NCBI GenBank assembly: GCA_964035545.1
Contig: OZ037772.1
Location: 2,037,501 to 2,101,500 of the forward strand
Length of the DNA stretch: 64,000 nucleotides
Direction of reading: 5' to 3'
DNA from: Bugula neritina
Lineage: Eukaryota; Bryozoa; Gymnolaemata; Cheilostomatida; Bugulidae
Shown here: in pieces, positions 46,371 to 57,262 of the stretch
Layout: each line of letters starts with the position of its first letter
Position numbering within the stretch: position 1 is the stretch's first letter
Made by a program: the position numbers and the translations under genes
Notes under the pieces: model-generated
Told to the model about the DNA's origin: nothing
Databases searched by the model: none
What the model saw: the letters and a program-made list of their open reading frames with translations, nothing else

Positions 46371-49300
46371 ACTACACAGTACTAATATATTATATACTAT
46401 ACAGTACTAATATATATACTATACAATACTAATATATATATACTATACAGTACTAATATATATACTATACAGTACTAATATACATACTATACAGTACTAA
46501 TATATATACTATACAGTACTAATATATATACTATACAATACTAATATATATATATACTATACAGTACTAATATATATACTATACAGTACTAATATATATA
46601 CTATACAGTACTAATATATATACTATACAGTACTAATATATTATATACTATACACAGCACTAATATATTATATACTATACAGTACTAATATATATACTAT
46701 ACAGTACTAATATATTATATACTATACATAATATATAATACAAGCACCTCTACAGCCTTGGCTGCCATATCGTCACACGCCACATACCACTGTGGTTTGG
46801 GTATCGGCTCAATGATATCTTTAGATCGACTATAACACAAGAGACCACGGCGTGGAGGTCATTGTTAACAGACAGACTCACATAGTAACAGTTCAACTCA
46901 ACAGCATTGTAAAAGATAATGGATATGTTAATGGAGCTATTCTTTAGGAGGACAAGAGAGGGCAACTTCTATTACATTGAGATCTGTAACTATGAGTCAT
47001 TTTACTTGATTTAGCACACAGAGCCATATACCTCTAGCTTTTAGCTATTGTTCACAGTTGAGCTGCTAATTCCGTATCTCAGTAAGCTGAGGGACCTGAC
47101 ACCTCAATTCATGACATAGTAGAATTCTTACACTAGCAGAATAACATATTTAACACACGGATCTGTTAAATTATTTTGTCCCTACACACAAAAGGCTTTG
47201 AATACACAGGATAACAGGCTATGAATATACAGGACAACAGGCTATGAATATACAGGACAATAGGCTATGAATATACAGGACAACAGGCTATGAATATACA
47301 GGACAACAGGCTATGAATATACAGGACAACAGGCTATGAATATACAGGACAACAGGCTATGAATATACAGGACAACAGGCTATGAATATACAGGACAACA
47401 GACTATGAATATACAGGACAACAGGCTATGAATATACAGGACAATAGGCTATGAATATACAGGACAACAGGCTATGAATATACAGGACAAAAGGCTATTA
47501 ATATACAGGACAACGGGTTATGAATATACAGGACAACAGGCTATGCATATACAGGAAACAGAGCACCTGTCCCAAACTCCATCTCCACAAAGTCGTCAGC
47601 TACAACAGGTATTCTCCTGTCAGCAAAAATATGTCTCACAAATCTCCCATGTAAGTGTTTGTATCGGCCGTCTTCAGGGTGGACAGCCACGGCAGTGTCA
47701 CCTACAATAGTTACCAGACTTTATAGTCTCTCACAGTATTGAGTATTGATATACAATTATATATTTACTGAGTGTTTACCAGATCCAACTTCACAGTCAC
47801 TATACTCAGAGTACACAACTCCCAGTAAGTTAGTATCAAGCTAATTAACCACTAACCCCCTATTCACACTTACCGTATCGTACGCCGTAACAGCAAATAT
47901 CAGCCATTTTTACACATGTCTGAGCTTCCTGTACGGTGTTGCGGTACGGTAGGATCAAGCACTGCTTGATTCAAATAAGTTGCGGCGGACTCCTATTGGA
48001 CAGAAAAACTTTTGCGTTAATTCATTGGATATAAATGTCTAATGCAGCGTCATAGATCGTACCTAATAGCGGACTTTGAAAACTTCAACCCGCACCTTAA
48101 ACCAAAATGGAATAATAAAATTAAAGAATTTAGGCTATCTCAAGTTCTCCACTACTGCTCCTAAGTGAGAAAGTGAGAATAGTTAGAGAGATCTACTGGA
48201 GTTACTTCAATTGGCAGCAAGAGTCAGCCATTATTACGTTGCTAAGCAACAAAGCTATCAGTGACATTGATGTCTACTAACCCAACATAGTTTCTAATCT
48301 AATTGTGGCCACAATAATCTTTTCGTCAGAGTCTTCTACTTTATATGCAAACGAAAGGAGAACTCCGAACTCCACCTTCTCCTTGTAGCCCGGCACAGAG
48401 AGCATAGTCCTTCCTGTCAACTCTACTTTGTCTACCTGCAATCAGTGATACAACTCTCTCAGACTATACAGGTCAAAGGTTAAACTGTAGTGTGTGCCTC
48501 TGAGTCACTGCGTTCTCATTCTTTTCTATTAGTTCATATAATGTAAATGGATGCTCGTACGAATGAATATGTGGCTGTGGTCTCATTGATGTATTCATTC
48601 GAAGATAGTCATAATGTAATATATCAGGCTGTGTCTGAATACTACTATTAGGTTAGTTACTACCAACACACAAGTCTCGCAGTGAATAAACAGTTGACGT
48701 ACACACAGCCGGGAGTCAGACTGATACTGTACGGTATACCTCAATATCAGGGATGGCAGAGTTGAGAGTACAGGACCAGTTGACGAGTCGGTTAGCTCTG
48801 TAGATCACACCTTTCTCGTGCATTCTGATAAACGCTTCGTTCACCGCTTTTAAAGATTTCTAATAAACAAGTATATATTAGTCATGTGTCAAGTGTGAAC
48901 TGATAAACCAATCATAGAGAGGATAACACACTGAGTCAGTAAACAGCCGACACGGCATATAGACTCCACTACTCAAACATAATACATATGTATAGAGAGG
49001 ATAACTCCTCACCTCATCCATAGTGAACGTAGTTCTGTCCCAGTCATAAGACCCGCCCACTTTCCTCAACTGATGGTAGGTTCTGTTTCCTTTTCCATAG
49101 AAATTATATAATAACACTGACCAATCATTGTGCTGCAAAACTTAGTTATATTAGCAACTTAAATAATGAGACCAATGAGAGAGTGTGATGAAGTAAACCT
49201 ATATTTAACTTTTTGTATATTCAATTATATATATTAATTTTATCATATTATCATATATATATTATATATCATCTTATATCAAACTATAACAACTGCACAC

Positions 49301-51936
49301 CAATAAGATAAAATAAAAACTCAAACCCGAATACTAAGTCGCTATGAAATGCATTTTCAAGATAAAATATTCCCTTACTGGTTCTTCCAGTCCCACACTC
49401 GTCTCACAAACTCATCTCGTCCCAAATCGTGTCGAGTTTTATTCTCTTCTCTAGCGAGTTTTTTCTCGACGACAACTTGAGTAGCTATTCCTGCGTGGTC
49501 ACATCCGGGTACAAACAGTGTCACCTTCCCATTCATCCGGTGCCTGACAATACAACAGAACTGACACCTGCAGACACCTGACAATACAAGCATATCAGAC
49601 ACCTGTAGATATTCTGGAAAGGTGCTGAGAGAAATATCTGTGGTTGAAACAACATCAATATAATAGATGAATGACTTATGCCAACCGGTACTTAACACAA
49701 ATTTTCTCAGCATTCAAAAAAGAATTAACAGGGGGATGTTAATAGCCTGTCTGTGGAACAACTCCAAGTGACTTGGCAAGATGCCGAAATGTCATGTAGT
49801 CACCACCAGAGGAATGGTGTCTACTGTTACATGCTATAAGCTACATACACCACCAGTTTAGTGACTAGGTAAGTACGGAGTTGTCTCATCTATATGAATG
49901 AACATCTCACCACCGAACTATCGCATCCTCAACTGCCCCCGTGAGGCCATGTCCTAGGTGAAGAGTCCCGGTCACATTAGGGGGAGGGATCAGGATGATA
50001 AACTTCTCTTCAGGTGTGAGTTTCAGCACATCTCTACCTGTTACAAAGCAACCAATCACATCTCTCTCGGTTACAAAGTAAAAAGCAACCAATCACAGTA
50101 CCTGTTACAACAGAGTAACAAATCACACCTCTACGTGTTAGAAGTAACCAATCACACATTATAGACTTTACTATGATGAGAAGTGTACCTTTGAGATTAT
50201 ACTCAGGTTTGAAGAATCCTTCCTTCTCCCACCAAAAGTACCAGGCAGCTTCCACATAGGACGGGGAGTAAGAATCAGGCATGAGACACGTCGTGTCTAG
50301 AATAATAGAAAACTATAAAGTAATGGGGAGCAGCTGTGGTCTAGGGGTTAGAGCGTTTGTGTAGTGAACACGAAGCCATTGTTTGACAAAGGCCATTGGT
50401 GACGTTAGAAAGAGCATCCAGTCATAATTGCTCCTCTGCCACATCTAAATAAGTCCTTAGCCTGTTTTAACAAAAATGCTTTCCACCAGGAGTCTCTCAC
50501 AAGGTTGGTGACTATACACTGATATCTAGATATACTAAGTTGAGACTTGTCTTCTACTGGTCCATACAGTTCAAATATGATAAACACATGTATAAATACA
50601 ATAATCTATTCATAGCCCAAAGTCTAACCACCAACTAGGACGAATAAATAAGACGGTGGCCTGACACTACTACTACTACAACTTATATAACTTATACACA
50701 GCAGACTGTTAGGAGTATTTGAATCTGAGGCTATCCAATGTATGAGTAGGGCAGCCCTAAATGTAGGATATTGGAATACCATGTCTTATTACTTCAGTCT
50801 AAAGCAGTGTTTATACCTTCACGATTTTCAGTCAGAAATTCAATTTTGCCGAGTTGCATTTCATTGTAAAAGCCAATCATAAAAATTTTTGCTTTGTACA
50901 TGCTTAATCAAATAATTTTAGAGTAACAATCAAAGGGAATGATAACTCCTTTAGATATGGGGTATTCATGTTTATAATTACATCGGCTGTCTTTTTCAAT
51001 TATCACTTATGCTGTCAACTTAATTTATTACGTTTTCAAAGGGCATCAAATAGTGATTAAGCGAGTTATATTTGAGTATTACAGAGTGAGCTCCCTTATT
51101 AATATGATTTCAACAACTTTAAGTAAGACTATAGAGGGGCGGGAAACACTGAACTCCTTTTAGTAAAGATAGAAACGCAACTTCAGTTTAAACTGCTTAC
51201 ACACATAACTGTGTGTTCACTACCGAGCAGTGTACACTGATAAATCAGTGCTTCAACTGAAACTTGTAAGTAAAAGAATGAAGAGCCCAATTGAGTATAA
51301 AATGTAGAGAATAATTGAACTGAACCTTTCTTATGGCCAACTGGTGTGTCCACGTTATACGTTACTACAGCCTTTTCCTTTTTCTCTTTCACTTTTTTCT
51401 AGAAAAATAACAACAATCAAACTTGAAGAAAATAAAATAGAAATTGTTAGCTGCAGATACAGACAACTTCCAGGTAAAAGTACAGCCATACAGCCGCAAT
51501 ACGAATATGCAATTCAAGTAACACTTTCATGTAGAAGTACAACCATAAATACGAATAGAAAGCAACACAAGTATATACATTTAAGAGCAGTAGTGTAGAA
51601 ATCGAGATAGCCTAGGTTCTTTAATCTTAATATCAAATTTTGGTTTGGGGTGCGGCTTGAAATTCTAACAAGAACACAACTTCTCATGCTACATTTCTAA
51701 TCTATAACAGAGGCTTTTCTCAATTTCTCCATTACTGCACCTACCTTAGTATATATAGAACCTGTAACTAACTAAACAGACACCTCAGTAGTCGTGGCAG
51801 ACTCTGCCTTCTGTTTAGCCTGCTTAGCTTGAAACTTGGCTAGTTTAGCAGCTTCAGCAGCTTCTTTTTTCAACACTTTCTCAGATTTCATCTTGACCTC
51901 GCCAGTTGGCGCATCACCAGAGTTCACTTCCGACAT
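43872..51936 (-). CDS. VARS1: Valyl-tRNA synthetase, N-terminal part
   Basis: Charges tRNA-Val. Minus-strand exons: 51784-51936 (ATG, Lys/Ala-rich N-terminus), 51326-51398 ([11 protein letters not shown]), 50189-50296 ([20 protein letters not shown]), 49911-50037 ([15 protein letters not shown], the class I HIGH motif), 49379-49543 ([18 protein letters not shown]), ~49013-49110 ([12 protein letters not shown]), 48740-48859 ([14 protein letters not shown]), 48282-48435 ([19 protein letters not shown]), 47567-47701 ([22 protein letters not shown]), 46748-46829 ([13 protein letters not shown]), 45194-45355 ([11 protein letters not shown]), 43872-43977 ([13 protein letters not shown]). The exons between 47567 and 46829 (about 90 residues after FGTG) are not found and the phases disagree. 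The exon near 49.1 kb lacks a clean acceptor in phase. The KMSKS half is absent from the window. It may be truncated, have a giant intron, or be misassembled. Confidence 0.85.
44018..44794. mobile_element. CACTG-type MITE in a valyl-tRNA synthetase intron
   Basis: 777 bp with 3-bp direct repeats TAT (44015-44017 and 44795-44797). Inverted ends CACGGGCTTTCCATGTA and CACCAGCTTTCCATGTA continue into multiple AGATCGATCT palindromes. The interior is AT-rich with no transposase. Confidence 0.78.
44884..44981. mobile_element. 98-bp miniature relative of the GATC-rich MITE
   Basis: Inverted ends CACAGGCTTTCCATGGA and CACTGGCTTTCCATGGA enclose AGATCGATC motifs, so almost the whole element is terminal repeat. 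The flanking trinucleotides AAT and AAA do not match exactly. Confidence 0.65.
45361..46742. repeat. 20-bp array with (TA)n blocks and a 559-bp higher-order repeat
   Basis: Units of CTATACAGTACTAATATATA with interspersed pure (TA)n. A block starting at ATACAGTACTAATATTAATA occurs at 45601 and again 559 bp later with the same order of variants, a recent segmental doubling. Intronic in the valyl-tRNA synthetase gene. Confidence 0.95.
47178..47556. repeat. 23-bp minisatellite
   Basis: About 15 units of GGCTATGAATATACAGGACA plus ACA. It ends about 10 bases from the 3' border of a synthetase exon and lies where conserved exons of that gene are missing. Confidence 0.95.
48075..48190 (-). repeat. 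Dispersed repeat, copy 1 (inverted)
   Basis: Its reverse complement (GAGCAGTAGTGGAGAACTTG, then AGATAGCCTA and TTTTGGTTTAAGGTGCGGG) matches 51570-51665. Both copies lie in introns of the synthetase gene. Family unknown. Confidence 0.5.
50325..50435 (+). repeat. Possible tRNA-derived SINE
   Basis: GCTGTGGTCTAGGGGTTAGA resembles a tRNA 5' half with an A box, and GAAAGAGCATCCAGTCATAA further on resembles the GGGCATCC-type body of invertebrate tRNA-derived SINEs. The B box is degraded. Lies in a synthetase intron. Confidence 0.4.
50803..51095. mobile_element. Second copy of the MITE-like repeat
   Basis: Related to 17394-17732 from AAAGCAGTGTTTATACC onward and across GCATTTCATTGTAAAAGCCA. About 290 bp; termini unresolved. 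Confidence 0.55.
51570..51665 (+). repeat. Dispersed repeat, copy 2
   Basis: Counterpart of 48075-48190 in opposite orientation (GAGCAGTAGTGTAGAAATCG, then TTTTGGTTTGGGGTGCGGC). Confidence 0.5.
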
Positions 51937-52919
51937 GTTCGATTATTGTGAAACTTCTCTTAAAACACAGTCAGCCGTCATGGAACTAATAGATATCTCA
52001 ATACTAAACATACAAACTACTGACCCAGTATAGTTTTATACAGATATCTTAATACTAATAATATAAACTAATGGCTCAGTATTGCCTTAGTTATGCGTGG
52101 GAGTTCAGTGATAAAACTCCTATAAACCACACAGTTCAATAATGAAAGACTGTGACTTTTCACAAACAGACATCTCATCTCTGATTCTAATGAGACATCA
52201 CGAAATTTTCAGACAAACGATATTGCATTTCAACTTTGTGACTATCACATAATAATAATCATTGTCATTTGAAAGATTCTGCTAAAATCGAAATGCCAAT
52301 GTTAATCACAAGGTCAACCATATATGACTCAGTCTGATGACTGACGGTTATGCTTAATGATTAATTAGTAATATGAATAGATTGCAAGTGATCAGCATGA
52401 TGATGGTGATGATTGCTTTTCACCATCAAAGGTCAAACTTTGTAATTGCAGCTTGAAATGTAAAATTAAATAATATTACTTTTATTTAATTATACAAGTA
52501 TAACTTACTATCATAACAATATTCAACTTTATGTAGTCATTATGCACATGATAACGGTTTACCTTTTACTTTAGGTGATAATTATACTATTCACGATTAT
52601 CATTATGTCTACCATTATGATTATCTCAACTTTAACTTATCAATTACGATAATTAACCATTTATTTTTAATGATAAAAATTTAAATCATTGAATGAACAC
52701 TAAAAGTAATTTAAATTCACACTTTTATTATCATAACTATCAAATTAATATTAATAGGCATATTTGATTTTTAGATTACAATAATAATTATCAAATCATG
52801 GTATAGAATTAAATATTATAGTTAATATTATTATAAATATAATTAATATAATTGTATTTATTGAAACTAAAATAGTAAAGTAAACTAAATGAATTATCGA
52901 CATGAGTATGAGTAGGCCA
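51937..52919. other. Upstream flank of the synthetase gene
   Basis: AT-rich with TTATCATAA-type words on both strands. I see no exon. The synthetase promoter should lie at the left end of this segment. Confidence 0.3.
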
Positions 52920-52924
52920 CAACT

Positions 52925-53320
52925 AGAAGGTGCAGCAGCAATTTGAGATCCCCGTTTGCAATACCTCATTAAAGATATAGAACAGGTGCAAAATAATGCA
53001 ATCAGATTCATTGCTAAATTGAAAGGCAGAGACAGTATCACTGTGGCACGTGGCAAACTAAACCTAGAATCTCTCCCCGACAGACGCTTCAAGCTGAGGC
53101 ACAAGTTACTGTTGCGACTTCTATCTAATGAGGGAAATCAGGCATTTCTAACCAACTCCTATGAGCTGATGAACAGTAAAACCTAAAATACTAGGTTTAC
53201 TAAGGCATCAAGCAGGGACGATCCCCCAACCATTTTTGCAAAATCAGCAGCCTACTACAGCAGCTTCTTTCCAAAAACAGCCCGGGAGCTTAAGTCTATG
53301 CTAAATAATTAGTCAATACA
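52925..53320 (+). pseudogene. C-terminal remnant of a non-LTR retrotransposon (LINE) RT
   Basis: Reads YLIKDIEQVQNNAIRFIAK, LNLESLPDRRFKLRHKLLLR and, further on, YYSSFFPKTARELKSML. This is the characteristic tail of endonuclease-RT proteins of Jockey/CR1/RTE-like LINEs (WDP...IE.VQNRA.RF ... FFPRTI..WN). TGA replaces the expected Trp before DP, and an in-frame TAA follows NSKT, so it is dead. No upstream RT domain remains. Confidence 0.7.
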
Positions 53321-55023
53321 CCAGAGTTGTATATGTGCAACATACTGAAAATACTTGCTAGCCTGTAATCGGCAACTGTAGAGGTGTGCCTCTTGCTACA
53401 TGCTCTAATGCGTGTAAGAGGTAAGAGGACTATCAATATGACTATCAATATGACTAGGAGTACCCAAGTACCAGTAGACATAGTAGCTGTAGAAAGTCTA
53501 TCCCAATCAGTAACTGTAAGCCGTAAGGGCTAAGACTATCACTAGGAATATAAAAAACTATAACTTGAGTATAACTAATTGAAGGTGAGTTAATATAAAT
53601 TATTTTAATAAATATAATCACTACAAAATGAAATATTCATTATAAATATTTATACTTTTATTTTATAATAATTTTTAAATTTATTTAAATCATTTTATTT
53701 AGGTTCATCACCTTTCATTATGATTAATGAAATTCATAAATCATATTCATAAAGATAATGATAATGACTTAAAAAAATGAAAAGTGATAAACCCATAATC
53801 ATAATGATTATTAGTATCATTTATCGCTTATCAGTGATACTCATAATCATAATGATGATCTTGATCATAATCAATATGAATATCAATATCATGTTATACT
53901 TATACTTAAACTTATACTTATAGTTATTGATTATTCAATAATTATAATTGATTGATTCTTATTCATATTAATAATGAATAAAAAATTATATCAACACTAC
54001 AACTTACTACATCAAGATTGACGCATAGTATAATACACACTGGCACTGGTACTACAATAATAATAATATTCAGAAATACTTGAAGCATACAGAAAATGAT
54101 AAAGATGATGCAAGAGCCAATACACACATACAATTAGAAAAGCAACCGCGTCGCTTTGATCTTAAAGAATCGCTAGAAGTTGTACCAAGTTTGGAGTCAG
54201 TGAGTGCAGCGTTAAAGAGATGCAATAAACCACTGAACCTAGTGGCTACCAACTTTGTGCTATTTCAAGTTGAATGCAACAAAAAGAACCCTAAATTATT
54301 ACTCTGCGGGTTGATACGATAAGACTGACGATCGAGTTTAGCAGATATATGTATATATATATATATATGGTGACAGATCACAGTCTTAAAAAATTAGGCG
54401 ATTCGCAGTACTTTGCTTTTAAAAGTTTCAGTTTGCACAGTGTGGTTAATACAATATAATATCATTATTATTATTATATATCCTACTGAGTTTGCAAATC
54501 ACTACTAGTACTGAAATGGAAAAATAGTGTTGTATGTTATTAGGATACTATGCAATAGCCATAAACATAATATCATAATATATATATATTAATATATTTA
54601 TAGCGTATGTAGAATTGAAATATTATGTGGCAATGATGATAGCTATCATTATCATAATCATTTCGTTTTGCCTTTTTACTTTTTAGTTTTTAGTTAAGAC
54701 TAGTCTTAACTAAAAACAAAAAAGTAAGAGCTGAGACTTACTACAGTTTGAGTTTTACTTTTAGTTTACAACTTACTCTTAGAGTAAGAGTTAGAGTTAG
54801 TGAGTAAACTTAGTTTTATCATATTGATTTTCACTTTAAATTGAACAGTTATCACTTATCCAGTTGATATTCATATTGATATTGGTATTGGTTATGACAT
54901 TCTGATAGTGATTCACTTCAAGTCAATAACTGACCCTATGATAATCATAATGATTATCATTATGATAAACTTAGTCTTAGAGTTAGAGTTCATCACTTCT
55001 TGAGCACCAATTGATACTAATAC
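53321..55023. other. Non-coding spacer with palindromes
   Basis: An 80-codon frame at 54080-54322 (KQPRRFDLKESLEVVPSLES) has a protein-like composition but no motif I recognise; it may be an exon or transposon fragment. GATTATCATTATGAT-type words are frequent. Confidence 0.3.
54686..54717. other. Perfect 32-bp palindrome
   Basis: Centre between 54701 and 54702; each half reads GTTTTTAGTTAAGACT. With one mismatch per arm it continues outward to a span of about 50 bp. Confidence 0.85.
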
Positions 55024-55295
55024 TGTAGTAATTTGTGTAACTACTATGCGTGGGTTCCTAGCTTGTAATTATGTCTATTTATCTACACCAATAAAGTATT
55101 TAAGTAAGAGTTTCCAAAGTTTATTTACTACTAATTATATAAAAGATACAGCACGTACACAGATTAGAGATTACATCTTCACTTAGTTAACACGCTCTCT
55201 CTACTGCAAAACTACTACTAGCTGAGGGTTATCACGTGATGCACACGGATAGGCTGAAGGAATACGGGGGACGCGCGTATTACGTCCTCACTACA
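55024..55295 (-). repeat. 3' LTR of element B
   Basis: 272 bp, directly after the polypurine tract. On the minus strand it contains TATATAA and, downstream, AATAAA, plausible promoter and polyadenylation signals. Confidence 0.95.
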
Positions 55296-55307
55296 CCGCC
55301 CCCCCAG
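55296..55307 (-). other. Polypurine tract of element B
   Basis: Minus strand CTGGGGGGGCGG abutting the 3' LTR. Confidence 0.8.
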
Positions 55308-55646
55308 CAGAAAGCCCTACTTTCTGATAACACAGATACAATAAATTCGAACATAAAATGTTATAAAACTAAAAAAAACCGAGAGCGTGTGGCACATAAA
55401 AGAAAAACCTGGCTATGTACAGTAATAAGAAAACATATACATATAAAAAAATATAACAGTAAATACACAATGGCACCGGCGGGAGGCACTTATAAAGGAA
55501 TAGTTTATAGAGGTAGAGCTGTATACTGGTAGGTTACTATACACTGTTACACTGAGTAATTGTTTGTGAGCACCGGCGTGAGAAGGGTCTGGAATGGGGC
55601 ACCACCTGCTGTACCATCACGGATAGGGAGAGGAGGGACATCATCT

Positions 55647-56735
55647 TCAAGCACTTCCTTTCATTCGGGCTACAGAGGCAGAGAGAGCCCGGAGTTCTGA
55701 TGCAGCGGCGGAGATTCTCGGTGTCAGTCTTTGCACCTCTTTCTCTAATTCTCGTATCCGCTCTTCTGCCTCGCCTAGATTCCGGGCAGGGGCAGAGTGT
55801 CGGTTGGGGGATGAAGATGGCCAACGCCGTTTACGAGAAGGCCTTGGGGAGACAGGGGGGGAGGGACGCCATCGCTGTGGTATATCAATGCGTCGTAACA
55901 CGACTCTTGGTATGGAGTCGGGGCGGGGCACTGTGCGTGCGGGGGGTGAGGGACGGGATACGCGTGGTTTCCTATATCCGGGTGGTTTAGGGCAGGGTCC
56001 CTGTGTGATGGTCCTGGGTGCGGGGAATTCCTGACGCAGCCGTTCATATCGAGCTGGGTCTGATATGAACGGTCGGATGAGATTAAGGAATTGTGGAAAG
56101 GAGGGTTCGTCGACTTCGAACAGGTGTCCAACATGGCATCCCATAGTTCGCTGGTGACGGAGGATGTAGTCCCTGTGGTAACTATATTCACCACAGGGAC
56201 AAAAGGTGGTGAAATAATGTTGGGGAATATGAACTCGAAGTCTTCGTGGAGTAGTGAAGTGAAGCTGGCATAAACGGCAGGTGGTGCATTTGTCGTCTCC
56301 CTTGTGCTCTCGTATCAGTGTTTCTGTATCTGGTGTAACCCAGCATGACTGCTGTAAGAGTGCCTCCGGAAGAGTAGTGGGAACGGGTTCCTCGTTCCAA
56401 GCCATTTCTAGTGACGGCATGTCACCAGAGAGAGGAGAGAGAGCGGTATCTAAAAGAGCAGAATTACTGTTAGATCGAGTATGATCTTTACACCATAATT
56501 CTGATGACAACCGACTGTTACTAGTCTGGGAGTCATACATCTTTTCAGATAGCACTCGAGGGACTGAGTCGTGTCGTGTAGACTGACAGAGAGACATAGT
56601 GTCAAGCTCCAGATCTAGTAGATCGTCGGCCATCTTTATGTTCTCGTCGCCTTTCACGTAGGACTCAGTCCCCAGTAGTTGTGATTCAATCAAGGCGATT
56701 AAATCAGAACTGACTGATGGTAGACTGGTTTCCAT
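55647..56735 (-). CDS. ORF3 of element B: C2H2 zinc finger and coiled-coil protein
   Basis: 362 residues, ATG at 56735, between the end of Pol and the polypurine tract. Residues 35-46 are MADDLLDLELDT. Finger 1 is C153-x2-C156-x12-H169-x3-H173. Finger 2 is C179-x-C181-x12-H194-x5-C200. Residues 247-315 are basic and Pro/Ser-rich. Residues 322-359 form a heptad coiled coil (EAEERIRELEKEVQRL). No signal peptide or transmembrane helix, so not an envelope. The fingers, the N-terminal motif and DMPSLEMAW are conserved in element A despite unrelated LTRs. I do not know a described Ty3/gypsy protein like it; nucleic-acid binding with self-association is an inference. Confidence 0.85.
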   Translation of the reverse strand: METSLPSVSSDLIALIESQLLGTESYVKGDENIKMADDLLDLELDTMSLCQSTRHDSVPRVLSEKMYDSQTSNSRLSSELWCKDHTRSNSNSALLDTALSPLSGDMPSLEMAWNEEPVPTTLPEALLQQSCWVTPDTETLIREHKGDDKCTTCRLCQLHFTTPRRLRVHIPQHYFTTFCPCGEYSYHRDYILRHQRTMGCHVGHLFEVDEPSFPQFLNLIRPFISDPARYERLRQEFPAPRTITQGPCPKPPGYRKPRVSRPSPPARTVPRPDSIPRVVLRRIDIPQRWRPSPPVSPRPSRKRRWPSSSPNRHSAPARNLGEAEERIRELEKEVQRLTPRISAAASELRALSASVARMKGSA

Positions 56736-56800
56736 GAGTGGAAATGTTAGCTCAGAGCAAGCTTACCTGAGAACCCGGTATTTGTAATCATACTCAGCGT

Positions 56801-57262
56801 TCAAGCTTGGATGTCCGTGGATTGAGTTTGAATGCGTCTTCCCTTGACAACGTCAGCGTACGAAAAGACTGGGCAGCGTGGTTGTTGCGCACGGCTGGAA
56901 CTATTTGCCCCGGGCGTAGTAGTTTTGTTTACTACTCCGCCTTCGCAAAAGTTGAGATTTCCGTGGTGTTCACAACTCCCACGCTTTGTTGCCAGTCCTT
57001 CCGTACGGCGCCCGGCTAGACTTTCATAACTGCCGTTTGTAACACGGTCACATATGAAATCTTTAAGGTATGCTGGGGGTTGTCTAGTACGCTGTCCCCG
57101 TTCCAGGGGAGGTGACGTATCAGCTGGAGAGGGAGTTGTAGCTGGTGGTTGGGGCGGCGTACTCACTGGTGGGCTATTTTGCTCCACCTGTGGTGTTTCT
57201 GGCCCGCCGTTGGTGGTGGTGTTCCCCTCTCCGCTGTTGTCTCCAGATGGAGCCCCTCCCAC
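56801..57262 (-). pseudogene. C-terminal tail of element B Pol, in a shifted frame
   Basis: 153 codons. Contains RGQRTRQPPAYLKDFIC, a Cys-rich stretch (SCEHHGNLNFCEGG) and FSYADVVKGRRI, all conserved in element A. It lost frame with the integrase part at the homopolymer near 57262. Confidence 0.75.

Noticed and set aside
54080-54322. 80-codon frame as a gene
   Set aside because: Protein-like composition but no family, no splice partners, and it sits in simple sequence; mentioned only as a possible fragment.
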